Positions 23,215 to 36,056 are shown, counted from the stretch's first letter. The stretch is 64,000 bases of DNA from Alkalicoccobacillus plakortidis (GCF_023703085.1 NZ_JAMQJY010000001.1:2676629-2740628), one strand, 5' to 3'. Made by a program: numbers and translations. The notes: generated by a model not told the origin, from the letters alone.

Positions 23215-25493
<2,279 letters not shown>

Positions 25494-25496
25494 AGA

Positions 25497-25536
25497 AAAG
25501 CAGTACTGCGTCATTGTAGCGCAGTACTGCTTTTTT
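25497..25536. terminator. Bidirectional terminator between metS and the CBS-domain gene
   Basis: AAAAGCAGTACTGCG pairs with CGCAGTACTGCTTTTTT; T runs lie on both strands, serving the convergent genes. Confidence 0.9.
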
Positions 25537-26767
25537 ACTCTTGAATGTATTTTTTTGTAATCCGGACTCGATTGACTTTTCTAGTATCTGCTTCAAGAAT
25601 TTCAAATTCAAGATCTTGAAGATATATTTTTTCTCCTACACTCGGTAAATCACCAGAATGATGAATTAAAAAGCCAGCAAGGTTATCCTCGTCCTCAGGG
25701 ATATGGGTGTGAAAGATAAGGTTTAGTCGACGAATTGAGATCTTTCCATCACATATGATTTGGGTATCTGTATGTTCTTCCACAAGAACATCATCTATAT
25801 CTGTCTCATCTTCAATGTCTTGACCGATAATGGCTTCAATTAGATCCTCGTGAGTGATGATTCCTTCAGTACCACCGTACTCATCAAGAACGATCGCAAT
25901 ATGTTTTTTCTCCTGAATCATTCGTTGAAACACCACGTTGACCTGGTGGAACTCATAAACAAATAAAGGATCTAGATCTGCGATGTCTCTTATTTTCTTT
26001 TGAGGACTTTTCAGCCAGTTGAGTACAAATTTCGTATGGAAAACGCCGATAATCTGATCGAGGCTTTCTTCATAGATTGGATATCTTGAATACTGATTAT
26101 CAGATAGAATCTCTTGAGCTTCTTCAAACGTCATCTCTGCAGGTATGCCTCTTATATCAATACGTGGCGTTTGTAAGACATCCGCTACGTTCAATTGTTG
26201 AAAATCAAGCATACTTTTTAAACGATAAACCTCATCTTGCTCGAATGTACCTTCTGTTTCTCCAATATCAAACATTGCTCGCATTTCGTCCTTTGAGAAA
26301 GAAACTTGATCTGCATTTTTTTGACCAAGTAATGTAATAACCATTCGAGTGAAAGCGTTTAGAAAAAATGTTATGGGTTTTAATATAATTAGCTGTAGAC
26401 GGATAATCGGAAAAACCAAATAAGCTATTCGTTCAGGGAAGGCTGCAGCTATAGACTTAGGCAGTACCTCTGAAAAAATAATAAGACAAACAGTTAGTAT
26501 ACCAGTGGCAATCGCAACATTTACTCCATAGTCTAAAGCAACAATAGTAACGAGAGAAGGAAGTATAATGTTTGGTATGTTATTGGAAACAAGAATTCCA
26601 GGAATAAATTCGTCAGCATTTGTGACCAATTTTAAAAGCTGTTCAGATTTTTTATCGCCATTGGCTGCTTTACTTTGCAGTCTAACCTTATTCGTAGCTG
26701 TTAAAGCTGTTTCGCTTCCTGAAAAGAAAAATGAAGCAAAAAAACAAAGTACTATCGCAATGATCAA
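25535..26767 (-). CDS. Hemolysin/CNNM family CBS-domain membrane protein
   Basis: A 410-residue integral membrane protein. It has an N-terminal CNNM (DUF21) domain with the SGSETALTA signature and about four membrane helices, a CBS pair (about residues 205-325, with YSRYPIYEE and DEYGGTEGIIT), and a C-terminal CorC/HlyC domain (about 340-410). Related B. subtilis proteins (YhdP, YqhB) have been linked to magnesium export or homeostasis. It starts at TTG 26767 with GGAGGG upstream and is transcribed alone leftward. Confidence 0.88.
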   Translation of the reverse strand: MIIAIVLCFFASFFFSGSETALTATNKVRLQSKAANGDKKSEQLLKLVTNADEFIPGILVSNNIPNIILPSLVTIVALDYGVNVAIATGILTVCLIIFSEVLPKSIAAAFPERIAYLVFPIIRLQLIILKPITFFLNAFTRMVITLLGQKNADQVSFSKDEMRAMFDIGETEGTFEQDEVYRLKSMLDFQQLNVADVLQTPRIDIRGIPAEMTFEEAQEILSDNQYSRYPIYEESLDQIIGVFHTKFVLNWLKSPQKKIRDIADLDPLFVYEFHQVNVVFQRMIQEKKHIAIVLDEYGGTEGIITHEDLIEAIIGQDIEDETDIDDVLVEEHTDTQIICDGKISIRRLNLIFHTHIPEDEDNLAGFLIHHSGDLPSVGEKIYLQDLEFEILEADTRKVNRVRITKKYIQE

Positions 26768-26880
26768 ATGTGTTCCCTCCAGTTTAGTCTACACAAATAA
26801 ATGAGTAGACAGTTAAACATATCATATAATTGCTATGTGGCAAGGTCAAGGAAGTGGATGCTCCAAGCTTTTATAATCAT

Positions 26881-26914
26881 AAAGAACCCCCTATTAAGAA
26901 GAAATAGGGGGTTC
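26881..26914 (-). terminator. Terminator of the aldo/keto reductase gene
   Basis: Stem GAACCCCCTATT / AATAGGGGGTTC with a short loop, followed on the minus strand by CTTTATG. The T run is weak. Confidence 0.6.
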
Positions 26915-26936
26915 AACACTATACAATTAAAACTCT

Positions 26937-27770
26937 TCATAAACAGCTTGGGTCTTGGTCGTGAATCCTTCCATCTGGTCGAGTGAGTTTACTGATGATT
27001 TGCATGTCTTCATCAGATAAAGAGAAGTCAAATACAGATAGATTTTCGAGCTGACGGCCGGCTGAAGATGCTTTAGGGAGAGGCAGTGCTCCTAGCTGGA
27101 TATGCCAACGCAAGATAATTTGCGGAATCGATTTTCCGTGAGCCGCAGCAATGGTCTGAATATCTTTATTCTCAAGCACATTGCTTGCTCGGCCAAGAGG
27201 GCTCCATGATTCCGTAATGATGCCGTGCTCTTGATCAAAGGAACGTTGCTTTTCTTGTGAAAAATGAGGATGTAGTTCCACTTGATTAATACTTGGTGTC
27301 ACGCCGGTCTCTTGAATGATTTTTTCTAGATGTTCGGGTAGAAAGTTTGATACTCCAATTGAACGAATTAACCCCCATTTTTGGGCATCAACCAAAGCTT
27401 GCCATGCTTCTACAAATCGTTCTTGCGATGGATTTGGCCAATGAATTAGGTAAAGGTCATAATAATCTAAGTCTGTTCGTAATAGGGATTCTTGAATCGT
27501 AGACACGGCTTTTTTATAGCTATGATGTCTGCCGGGAAGTTTAGAGGTAATTCGCAATTGCTCTCGTGGAACCGTACTTCTTTTAATGGCTGCACCAACA
27601 GCCCCTTCATTTTCATAATTAAAGGCAGAATCAATCAGTCGGTACCCGATATCAATGGCGCTTGAAATGATATGAACACCTGCTGTTCCTTTAATATTGG
27701 CTGTTCCAAATCCGATAGCCGGAACTGTTAAGCCATCATTTAACGTTCTAGTGGGAATGGAGTTTGTCAT
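26937..27770 (-). CDS. Aldo/keto reductase
   Basis: A 277-residue NADPH-dependent aldo/keto reductase. The catalytic tetrad is visible as Asp and Tyr in DSAFNYENE, Lys in ITSKLPG and His in LIHWPNP; ISNQVE-like SINQVELHPHF and the nucleotide-binding RWHIQLGALPLPK also fit. The substrate cannot be inferred. ATG 27770 has GAAAGGAG upstream. It is transcribed leftward alone. Confidence 0.9.
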   Translation of the reverse strand: MTNSIPTRTLNDGLTVPAIGFGTANIKGTAGVHIISSAIDIGYRLIDSAFNYENEGAVGAAIKRSTVPREQLRITSKLPGRHHSYKKAVSTIQESLLRTDLDYYDLYLIHWPNPSQERFVEAWQALVDAQKWGLIRSIGVSNFLPEHLEKIIQETGVTPSINQVELHPHFSQEKQRSFDQEHGIITESWSPLGRASNVLENKDIQTIAAAHGKSIPQIILRWHIQLGALPLPKASSAGRQLENLSVFDFSLSDEDMQIISKLTRPDGRIHDQDPSCL

Positions 27771-27855
27771 GGTATGGCTCCTTTCGAAAGTTAGATATAA
27801 GAAACTATACCCTGTTATTAGAAATCTTATTACATTGAATTAAAAGTGGCATTGA

Positions 27856-27993
27856 CTTGTCTATCTTTGGCAGAACTTAGACGCCGTCAAAAATGATCAA
27901 GTATATTATGTGAACGATGAGCCATTGTTTGTCTACACGTCGCTTGCTATCAAAAAATCGTTAGAAGAAATTACTGATGTGTTAGTCAAATAA
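27856..27993 (+). pseudogene. Remnant of an iron-siderophore-type substrate-binding protein
   Basis: About 45 codons on the plus strand, without a start codon, read LVYLWQNLDAVKNDQ followed by VYYVNDEPLFVYTSL and end at TAA 27991-27993. The WQNLDAVKN-x-VYYV pattern is typical of the C-terminal lobe of FhuD/BtuF-like ABC substrate-binding proteins. An in-frame TGA lies at 27853-27855 and nothing upstream resembles the rest of such a gene. It therefore looks like the stump of a deleted transporter gene, and marks a rearrangement junction between the aldo/keto reductase and acyl-CoA dehydrogenase genes. Confidence 0.65.
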
Positions 27994-28003
27994 CAGAAGA
28001 AAT

Positions 28004-28045
28004 AAAACGACGAACAATCCTAAATAGGACCATTCGTCGTTTTTT
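28004..28045. terminator. Terminator after the binding-protein remnant
   Basis: AAAACGACGAA pairs with TTCGTCGTTTTTT around an 18-base loop. It can serve both the remnant and the convergent acyl-CoA dehydrogenase gene. Confidence 0.85.
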
Positions 28046-28065
28046 ACTTTTATCTGTACCCTATT

Positions 28066-29256
28066 CTATTCATTATTTTGAGGAGTGTCAGCCGCTTTAA
28101 TATCCTCTATAGCCTTCTGCGCTAACTTCGAAATGGTCATGTCATCCATTGGTGGGTTGTGCAAACCGGCGCGCACATCGCGATAGTGGCGTTGCAGTGG
28201 GCAGGCAAGCTCTAAACTTTTAGAGCCAACAATTCGCATCGCTTTATCTACTACTTGGATACTATTATTTACGACGGTGTGTTTAACCACACCGATTTCG
28301 TTGTTGATCAAAGGTCGGGTTAACTCGTTATCGTATGCTCTGGTGACCGAATAGATGATGTGGCGTGACTGCATCATCAGTAAATCGATTTCACCAATTG
28401 CTGTTTGCACATTTGGAAGGTCACTAATCGTGCCAGAGATACTATTAGGTGAATGCTTAGTCGCGTATGCAACGGCATAGTCGCGTGCAGCTTGGGCGAT
28501 GCCAAGGTAATTAGCGGGAATGTGCGTCATCCATGCATTCACGTTACTTCCTCTTGGACCGTTGTTGACTTCTACTAAATAGAAATCATCTACTTTTACA
28601 TCCTTTAAGATGAGATCATGACTCTCGGTACTTCGCATGCCTACCATATTCCAGTTCTCCCGAATGGAGATGCCTTCTGTATCACGGTGGATTAAAAAGA
28701 ACCCCACAGCTTGTTTCTCTTCAATCCATACACCTGTAAGGTAATAGGTGAGATATGGAGACATTGTAGTGAATGTTTTTTCTCCATTAATAACCCAAGT
28801 ATCACCAGAACGAACCGCTTGTGTACCTGGACGTCCGCCTCGAGTAGGGCTACCAGTTTGTGCTTCGCTGACTGCGCGATTTACTAGAGCACCTTTTTTC
28901 ACTTCTTCAGCAAAAAAGGATAGCTGCTCTTCCGTCCATAATCTCTTCTCATAGATTTCGCCCACAACCCCTTGGTGCCAGCTGATAGAAAGGGCAGTAG
29001 CTCCATCCATACTTCCGAGTGTTTCTTGAAAAAGAACTAAATCAGAGGTAGAGAGACCACTGCCTCCATACGATGTTGGTAATGCGAGTGATGTATAACC
29101 TAACTTTACTAATGCTTCTATATTATTTATTGGGAACTGACCATTTTCGTCATTTTTTCTGGCGGATTGTTCAATTTGAGTTCGGAGTTGTTCGAGTTTA
29201 GCTAACCAGACTTTTTGGAATTCGTTTGTTGCGAATAGTGCTGTTGACAAGGCCAT
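28066..29256 (-). CDS. Acyl-CoA dehydrogenase family flavoprotein
   Basis: A 396-residue protein with the acyl-CoA dehydrogenase fold: an N-terminal helical domain (TSYGGSGLSTSD), a middle beta domain with INGEKTFTTMSP, and a C-terminal helical domain (IVGSKSLELACPLQRHYRDVRAG). The catalytic glutamate of classical acyl-CoA dehydrogenases is not evident, and the C-terminal motif resembles the DszC/SfnB-like and YdbM group, so it may be a flavin monooxygenase or dehydrogenase of unknown substrate. GAGGAGATGA precedes ATG 29256. Confidence 0.82.
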   Translation of the reverse strand: MALSTALFATNEFQKVWLAKLEQLRTQIEQSARKNDENGQFPINNIEALVKLGYTSLALPTSYGGSGLSTSDLVLFQETLGSMDGATALSISWHQGVVGEIYEKRLWTEEQLSFFAEEVKKGALVNRAVSEAQTGSPTRGGRPGTQAVRSGDTWVINGEKTFTTMSPYLTYYLTGVWIEEKQAVGFFLIHRDTEGISIRENWNMVGMRSTESHDLILKDVKVDDFYLVEVNNGPRGSNVNAWMTHIPANYLGIAQAARDYAVAYATKHSPNSISGTISDLPNVQTAIGEIDLLMMQSRHIIYSVTRAYDNELTRPLINNEIGVVKHTVVNNSIQVVDKAMRIVGSKSLELACPLQRHYRDVRAGLHNPPMDDMTISKLAQKAIEDIKAADTPQNNE

Positions 29257-29366
29257 TCATCTCCTCTATTAAAATACACGTTCCTGTATACCCGTATTTT
29301 AACATGATCAGACAGATAAATCGCACTTAACGGATAAGGATTTAGGTAGTAAGTGATATGAAGTGA

Positions 29367-29942
29367 TTAGACCGATTTTTCCCAAACAATTTTTAGACCT
29401 TCGTTTTCTTCAACTTTCATACGATATTCAGACATGTTATCTGGAAGGGGTGGGGTGACAATAAATTTGTAGGATCTATGTCCTGAATTCCCACCACCAT
29501 CAGATTGACGTACCTTATAATGAGGACCAAAAGACATGTTCATGGTGAAAAACTTAAACGGTATATCAGCCGGATCATCGTTGCTATAATCCCAATCAAG
29601 GTTAAGATTAATGACACTTGCATTCTGAAATTGGCGTACATATGTCACAGAGAACAAAACATTGTTGATATCTTCTACTTGCATCACCGTAACATGTTTT
29701 CTAAAACCTTCGGGAACGATCTCTGGTAAATAACTCTCTTCGTTATATGCATTGCTGAAAAGAGCCTGAAGAAACCTTTCAACTAAACCATATTTTTCAG
29801 ACCAATTCGATATAAGCTCTAATGGAGGATATCCTGGATTGCCATTAGATACATTCTTCCGTTTCTCTAACAAAGAACAAATTTCCTCATCAATTCCTGC
29901 AGCTCTGTCATCATAATAATCGGTTGGCTTTTTATAGCTCAT
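29367..29942 (-). CDS. Protein of unknown function, 191 residues
   Basis: I do not recognise this family. The protein is soluble with no signal peptide or membrane helix. It is acidic, with a helical N-terminus (residues 1-60) and a beta-rich, aromatic C-terminal half containing DGGGNSGHRSYKF. The start at ATG 29942 has GGAGGTAATC upstream. It stands alone between the acyl-CoA dehydrogenase gene and tatD, on the opposite strand to tatD. Codon use looks like that of its neighbours. Confidence 0.7.
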   Translation of the reverse strand: MSYKKPTDYYDDRAAGIDEEICSLLEKRKNVSNGNPGYPPLELISNWSEKYGLVERFLQALFSNAYNEESYLPEIVPEGFRKHVTVMQVEDINNVLFSVTYVRQFQNASVINLNLDWDYSNDDPADIPFKFFTMNMSFGPHYKVRQSDGGGNSGHRSYKFIVTPPLPDNMSEYRMKVEENEGLKIVWEKSV

Positions 29943-30145
29943 GATTACCTCCTGATAATTTGGTTTATGACTTCCATTTTATCACTTATCTAGAAGTTGT
30001 GGTGGGTTGTATTTGCAGGTTATCCTTGTTTTTTTAAATACGTATTTGTGCTTTTTGAACATATAAAGAAACCCCGATCACTTGCATCTACGTTCACATA
30101 AGCGGTAAGATTCTTTGCATAGATGGAAGGATTGGAGGGTTTTTG

Positions 30146-30915
30146 ATGTTATTTGATACACATGTGCATTTGAATGCGGACCAGTTTGAAGAAGACTTGG
30201 AGCAGGTGATTGCTAGAGCTAAAGATGCTGGCGTAGAGCGTATGGTTGTAGTTGGTTTTGATGAAAAAACGATAAATAAAGCGATTGAATTAGTTGAGAC
30301 ATATGACTTTTTATATGCAGCTGTTGGCTTGGCATCCAGTTGACGCTATTGATATGACTGATGAACACTTAGTGTGGCTTGGAAGAGCTTGCAGCTCATC
30401 CAAAGGTAGTAGCACTAGGTGAAATGGGTCTTGATTATCATTGGGATAAGTCGCCTAAAGATATTCAAAAAGAAGTTTTTATTAAGCAAATCCACTTAGC
30501 TAAGAAGGTAAATCTTCCTATAATCATTCATAATCGTGATGCGGATAAAGATATTGTTGAGATTCTGGAGGCTGAAGGCGCTAAAGACGTTGGTGGAATT
30601 ATGCATTGCTTTGGAGGCAGTGTAGAAATTGCTGATCGTTGTCTAAAAATGAATTTCTATATTTCATTAGGTGGTCCGGTTACGTTTAAAAATGCAAAGC
30701 GGCCAAAAGAAGTAGCAAAACATGTACCTATGGACAGGCTTCTAATTGAAACGGATTGTCCTTATCTTGCTCCTCATCCAAATCGTGGGAAGAGGAATGA
30801 GCCAGGTTACGTAAAATTAGTTGCGGAAGAAATTGCAGCGCTACGTGAGATGAGCTACGAGGATGTTGCGCGTCAAACGACTCAAAACGCAGATGTGTTA
30901 TTTAGGCTAGCTTAA
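30146..30915 (+). CDS. tatD: TatD family metal-dependent DNase, two frameshifts
   Basis: A TIM-barrel metallohydrolase with 3'-5' exonuclease activity in studied homologues. Metal ligands are visible in FDTHVHLN, GEMGLDYHWD, IIHNRDAD, GIMHCFGG and LIETDCPYLAPHP. The frame is broken twice, at GCTTGG 30327-30332 and GCTTGG 30377-30382. With both reduced to GCTGG the text reads YAAVGWHPVDAIDM and LVWLEELAAHP, giving 256 codons. The start is ATG 30146 after GGAGG; the preceding TTG is not needed. Confidence 0.93.
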
Positions 30916-30970
30916 TAACAGATCAAGTATCAGCGAGCGTAGATATTTACACAGAATAGACCTTGAGAAG

Positions 30971-30994
30971 AGCCTAATTTAGTAGGCTTTTTTC
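30971..30994 (+). terminator. Terminator after tatD
   Basis: AGCCTA pairs with TAGGCT over a 6-base loop, then TTTTTTC. Confidence 0.75.
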
Positions 30995-31184
30995 TATTTA
31001 TGCACAAAATATTTCGACACCAATTTACAATGCTTTGGACAACTCTTGTTGATTCGTTTTTGTTCTACAGCAACTAACTCGGACATATGGCTAAGTGTCG
31101 AGAGAATTATCTTTTCTTTTAGAAAATGTCAAGAGATAATAAGGGCATTCTTGGTGGTAAAAATGAATTTTTTCTAAAGTTTAT

Positions 31185-31213
31185 TTGACAAGAGGGGGGA
31201 CAATCGATATACT
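31185..31213 (+). promoter_or_regulatory. Sigma-A promoter of yabE
   Basis: TTGACA at 31185-31190 and TATACT at 31208-31213 with an exact 17-base spacer. It lies about 30 bases before the yabE start. The remaining tatD-yabE gap (30995-31184) shows nothing else clear. Confidence 0.8.
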
Positions 31214-31243
31214 TCATAGCGTTAAGAGGAGGAATGTATACAT

Positions 31244-32515
31244 ATGGAAGCGACAAAGACATATAGGCTTCTTTTGGATAATGTTTCTAATCATAAGTAC
31301 CTCATTTCGATCATTGGCTTTGTGATTGCATTAGCTGCTGTTTTTTATGCGGTTTTTGAAATGACAAAAAATACTGTTACAGTTAGCATCGATGGGAACG
31401 AAGAAGTTATTCTTTCAACCCACGCTGAAACCATAGCCGATTTATTTGCCGAGGAAGATTGGGATACAAACCAACATGATTTGATAGAACCGTCGTTGGA
31501 TACGCCAATTGACGAAGATAAACAGGTTCTTTGGAAACAAGCAAAAGAAGTAGCCGTTACAATTGACGGAGAGACAGAAGATGTTTGGACAACGCAAGAG
31601 AATGTCAGTGGATTACTCGACGAATTATCGATTGAGTATAAAGAACAAGATGAGCTAGAGCCTAATGCAGATACAATGATTACAAATAATATGAACGTTC
31701 AATATCAGCCGGCCTTTCTTGTTACATTACTAAGCGATGGGGAAGAGCAGGACATTTGGACAACTTCGACGACTGTCGCTGACTTTTTGGATAGAGAAGA
31801 GATTGAACTAGGAGATCTGGATCGAGTCGAACCCATTTTAGATGACCATTTAGATAAAGAAACTGAAGTTCAAGTTACACGCGTTGAAAAAGTCACCGAT
31901 GTGGTGGAAGAATCAATCTCGTATGAAACAATTACGAAAAATGATGATAAGTTAAATAAAGGTACAGAGAAGGTTGAAGAGGAAGGCAAAGAAGGTGTTC
32001 TTAAGAATACCTTTGAAGTTGTCCTTGAAGACGGGGAAGAAGTAACTCGTGAGTTGGTCAAAACAGAAACGGTTGAAGACCGTGTTGATCGTGTTGTAGC
32101 TGTTGGTACACGTGAGGAAGCACCTGCAGTTGCAGCGAATGATGAACAGCCAGTTCGTGAAAAGAAACAAGAAACAAAAATAGCCAGTGAAACGGTGGAA
32201 GCACCAGCATCAGAACCAAAATCAGAGAAGTCCTTTACCATGACAGCCACGGCTTATACGGTTGGTTGTGCAGGGTGTAGTGGTGTGACAGCAACTGGTA
32301 TTGATCTAAATAGCAACCGGAATATGAAGGTTGTGGCCGTTGATCCGAGTGTCATTCCACTTGGTTCAAAAGTACATGTAGAAGGCTATGGTACAGCGAT
32401 TGCCGGAGATACTGGCGGCGCGATTAATGGAAATAAAATTGATCTACACGTACCTTCGCAAGCAGAAGCTGAACGGTTTGGGCGTAAGCAAGTAAAAGTA
32501 ACGATAGTCGAATAA
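31244..32515 (+). CDS. yabE: Cell-wall-binding G5 and 3D domain protein YabE
   Basis: A 423-residue exported protein. It has one N-terminal membrane or signal segment (about residues 20-38), three DUF348 (ubiquitin-like) modules with repeated VTIDGETEDVWTT-like strands, a G5 domain (about 205-285), a low-complexity linker, and a C-terminal 3D domain (about 330-423) with VAVDPSVIPLG, AGDTGGAI and IDLHV aspartates. The architecture is that of resuscitation-promoting-factor-like (Sps) autolysins that act on peptidoglycan. AAGAGGAGG precedes ATG 31244. Between tatD and rnmV, as in B. subtilis. Confidence 0.93.
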   Translation: MEATKTYRLLLDNVSNHKYLISIIGFVIALAAVFYAVFEMTKNTVTVSIDGNEEVILSTHAETIADLFAEEDWDTNQHDLIEPSLDTPIDEDKQVLWKQAKEVAVTIDGETEDVWTTQENVSGLLDELSIEYKEQDELEPNADTMITNNMNVQYQPAFLVTLLSDGEEQDIWTTSTTVADFLDREEIELGDLDRVEPILDDHLDKETEVQVTRVEKVTDVVEESISYETITKNDDKLNKGTEKVEEEGKEGVLKNTFEVVLEDGEEVTRELVKTETVEDRVDRVVAVGTREEAPAVAANDEQPVREKKQETKIASETVEAPASEPKSEKSFTMTATAYTVGCAGCSGVTATGIDLNSNRNMKVVAVDPSVIPLGSKVHVEGYGTAIAGDTGGAINGNKIDLHVPSQAEAERFGRKQVKVTIVE

Positions 32516-32633
32516 AAAAATGAATCAACTGAGTCGATCCACAGAGTACACCTCTAGTGATGATCGGCTTCTTTTGTTTTGGGTGAAATCGGTATACAAT
32601 AAGGAGCAGAAAGTTTGAGATCGGAGAATTGGG

Positions 32634-34068
<1,435 letters not shown>

Positions 34069-34122
34069 TTGGTGCACCGTTTCCCTCCTTTTATCATAGG
34101 CTGAACAGGAGGGGGCGGAGCG

Positions 34123-34983
34123 ATGAAGCTTGTGGTGGGAGAATGTGTTACGAGAAACTCTTATCAGAACGATATGCTGTTTCGTATTCTTGAAATTACG
34201 AATCAAACAGCAATGCTTGCAGGAGAAGAGATGAGGCTACTGGCAGATGCTCCTCTTGACGATCTGCAGGTTGTCTCTGATACAGATAAACGAAAAAGAA
34301 GGCAGCAAGGCAAAGAAAAAGAAGATGTTTCATACCGGTTGTTTCGCCAGGATGCAAAGTTAATGAAGAAACGAAATGAGTATGCCGCTACGTCGGGGTA
34401 TGAAGCGGATGCGACATTTTTTGAATTAAGAGGACGTGTCCTTCATCTTGATGGAGACGCTTTTTATCTTCAACGATGCACAGAGCTTTATGAGCGGTTT
34501 GGTGTACCGGTATATGGTGTACATCTGGATGAGAAAAAAATGCCAGATCAGATTGCATCACTACTTGATATGGTTCAGCCAGATATTGTAGTGATCACAG
34601 GACACGATGCGTACCTCCATGATAGAGGTGAACGGGATGATTTGCGTGCCTATCGACATACAAAGTACTTTGCCGAATGTGTGCGAATTGCTCGTAAACA
34701 TTGTTCTCACAGAGATGAACTCATTATTTTTGCCGGAGCCTGTCAGTCTCATTTTGAAACATTAATTAAAGCAGGTGCAAACTTCGCAAGTTCTCCGGAC
34801 CGAATTAATATACATGCATTGGACCCAGTTTATATCGCTGCAAAGGTTAGTCGTACCTCGTATATGGACGCGATTAAGCTCTGGGAGGTATTACGTAATA
34901 CCATCACTGGCGAGGGTGGTGTTGGAGGCATTGAAACAAAAGGTATCATGCGTTTGGGCATGCCTTTAAAGGAATCTGAATAA
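34123..34983 (+). CDS. yabG: Sporulation-specific protease YabG
   Basis: YabG is a cysteine-type protease made late in the mother cell that processes spore coat proteins such as SafA and SpoIVA-associated proteins. The 286-residue product shows conserved family blocks FFELRGRVLHLDGD, VITGHDAYLH, FAGACQSHFE and SSPDRINIHALDP; Cys and His in the GACQSHFE and GHDAYLH segments are the likely active site. GGAGGGGG lies before ATG 34123. A terminator follows. Confidence 0.93.
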   Translation: MKLVVGECVTRNSYQNDMLFRILEITNQTAMLAGEEMRLLADAPLDDLQVVSDTDKRKRRQQGKEKEDVSYRLFRQDAKLMKKRNEYAATSGYEADATFFELRGRVLHLDGDAFYLQRCTELYERFGVPVYGVHLDEKKMPDQIASLLDMVQPDIVVITGHDAYLHDRGERDDLRAYRHTKYFAECVRIARKHCSHRDELIIFAGACQSHFETLIKAGANFASSPDRINIHALDPVYIAAKVSRTSYMDAIKLWEVLRNTITGEGGVGGIETKGIMRLGMPLKESE

Positions 34984-34986
34984 TAC

Positions 34987-35030
34987 GAAGCACCTCATGT
35001 GGATTATGACTGCAATCGTGAGGTGTTTTT
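34987..35030 (+). terminator. Terminator after yabG
   Basis: CACCTCA (34991-34997) pairs with TGAGGTG (35019-35025), then TTTTT. Confidence 0.75.
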
Positions 35031-35121
35031 GTGGTTGTCCAAGATTTATACATATTATTCGACAAAAGGGACATTCTAAACGTATCTAATAGTTGGAAGA
35101 TTCTTTTTTTGTGCAAAAACG

Positions 35122-35151
35122 TTGACATGTCAGAGATGACATTGTTATAAT
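35122..35151 (+). promoter_or_regulatory. veg upstream promoter (sigma-A consensus)
   Basis: TTGACA at 35122-35127 and TATAAT at 35146-35151 are both perfect consensus hexamers, with an 18-base spacer. Confidence 0.8.
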
Positions 35152-35162
35152 TAAAAATTTAT

Positions 35163-35191
35163 TTGACGAATTGTGACGATTGTGTTATGAT
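35163..35191 (+). promoter_or_regulatory. veg proximal promoter (sigma-A)
   Basis: TTGACG at 35163-35168 and TATGAT at 35186-35191 with a 17-base spacer. veg is among the most strongly expressed genes in B. subtilis; tandem strong promoters here fit that. Confidence 0.8.
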
Positions 35192-35217
35192 GAGCAAATA
35201 GTGAGGTGGGTGTCAGG

Positions 35218-35490
35218 ATGGCAAAAACGTTGATTGATATCAAGCGAACACTGGATGCAAATGTTGGAAAGCGTATTACCATTAAGGCAAATGGCGGTCG
35301 TCGCAAAACCATGGAACGTTCTGGACTCTTAGAAGAAACGTATCCATCAGTATTTATTGTTAAGCTCGATGAAGACGATAATGCGTTTGAGCGAGTATCT
35401 TACAGCTATGCAGATGTATTAACTCAAACTGTTGAACTTCTTTTATCCGAAACAGAAGAAGGAGACAGTGAGGTAGCACTTAACGCCTAA
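35218..35490 (+). CDS. veg: Veg protein, biofilm regulator
   Basis: A 90-residue Sm-like-fold protein. It contains [20 protein letters not shown] and [13 protein letters not shown], nearly invariant in Bacillaceae. In B. subtilis Veg stimulates biofilm formation by antagonising SinR. The start is ATG 35218 with GAGGTGGG upstream; the longer in-frame GTG is unlikely. Preceded by two strong promoters and followed by a terminator. Confidence 0.95.
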   Translation: MAKTLIDIKRTLDANVGKRITIKANGGRRKTMERSGLLEETYPSVFIVKLDEDDNAFERVSYSYADVLTQTVELLLSETEEGDSEVALNA

Positions 35491-35513
35491 CATCATGACA
35501 AGACCTAATAACG

Positions 35514-35549
35514 TGACTTTCTGTAAGATACAGGAAGTCATATTTTTTT
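35514..35549 (+). terminator. Terminator after veg
   Basis: TGACTTTCTGTA pairs with TACAGGAAGTCA with a 3-base loop, then a run of seven Ts. Confidence 0.88.
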
Positions 35550-35605
35550 GTTTTTAAAGCAAACTAATAACGCTGCCGTAAAATTTCTTAAGGGAGATGT
35601 TCCGG

Positions 35606-35791
35606 ATGAGCAGAAGACGCGGAGTCATGTCTGATCGATTGAAAGTGGAACTAGCAAAAGAGCTTGGTTTTTACGAAACAGTTGAGAAAGAAGGCTGGGG
35701 CGGCATCCGTGCCAGAGATGCAGGGAATATGGTGAAACGAGCGATTGAAATCGCAGAAAACCAATTGGCAAACGAACAAAACTCTAGATAA
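35606..35791 (+). CDS. sspF: Small acid-soluble spore protein, alpha/beta type (SspF)
   Basis: A 61-residue DNA-binding spore protein that protects forespore [23 protein letters not shown] and [20 protein letters not shown] carry the family signature, including the GPR protease site region (ELGFYETV). The start at 35606 is preferred to ATG 35597 because AAGGGAGAT is better placed. Located between veg and ispE, as in B. subtilis. Confidence 0.94.
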   Translation: MSRRRGVMSDRLKVELAKELGFYETVEKEGWGGIRARDAGNMVKRAIEIAENQLANEQNSR

Positions 35792-35804
35792 CAAAAGCGG
35801 CAGC

Positions 35805-35843
35805 AAGAGCAGTCTCAAGTATTTTGGGACTGCTCTTTTTTTT
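35805..35843 (+). terminator. Terminator after sspF
   Basis: AAGAGCAGTC pairs with GACTGCTCTT, then eight Ts. Confidence 0.9.
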
Positions 35844-35915
35844 GTAGGTTTAAGAACTCAAAGTCTCGGGAATACTAAGTCTAACAAACTACTAATAGAT
35901 TAGGAGGTTAAGTCA

Positions 35916-36008
35916 ATGAGTTTAAAGGAGTATATTGAGTCCATTAATGAGATGCTCGAAAATGCAAAAGAAGAAGGGCAACTAACTGTAAATGACAGCT
36001 CTAAATAA
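35916..36008 (+). CDS. Short ORF of 30 codons after sspF
   Basis: ATG 35916 is preceded by an excellent ribosome site (TAGGAGG at 35901-35907). It encodes a 30-residue acidic, probably helical peptide, MSLKEYIESINEMLENAKEE and then GQLTVNDSSK, ending at TAA 36006-36008. It sits between two terminators, so it may be its own small transcription unit. I know of no family for it. The strong Shine-Dalgarno and amphipathic composition argue for translation, but short length limits certainty. Confidence 0.55.
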   Translation: MSLKEYIESINEMLENAKEEGQLTVNDSSK

Positions 36009-36056
36009 TCGTTTAGACTTGTTACTTAACCAGACTTATACATCGTTCTACATAGG

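Noticed and set aside
31870..32250. Ser/Thr-rich open frame on the minus strand inside yabE
   Set aside because: It is the shadow of the acidic, Glu-rich yabE codons, without a ribosome site.
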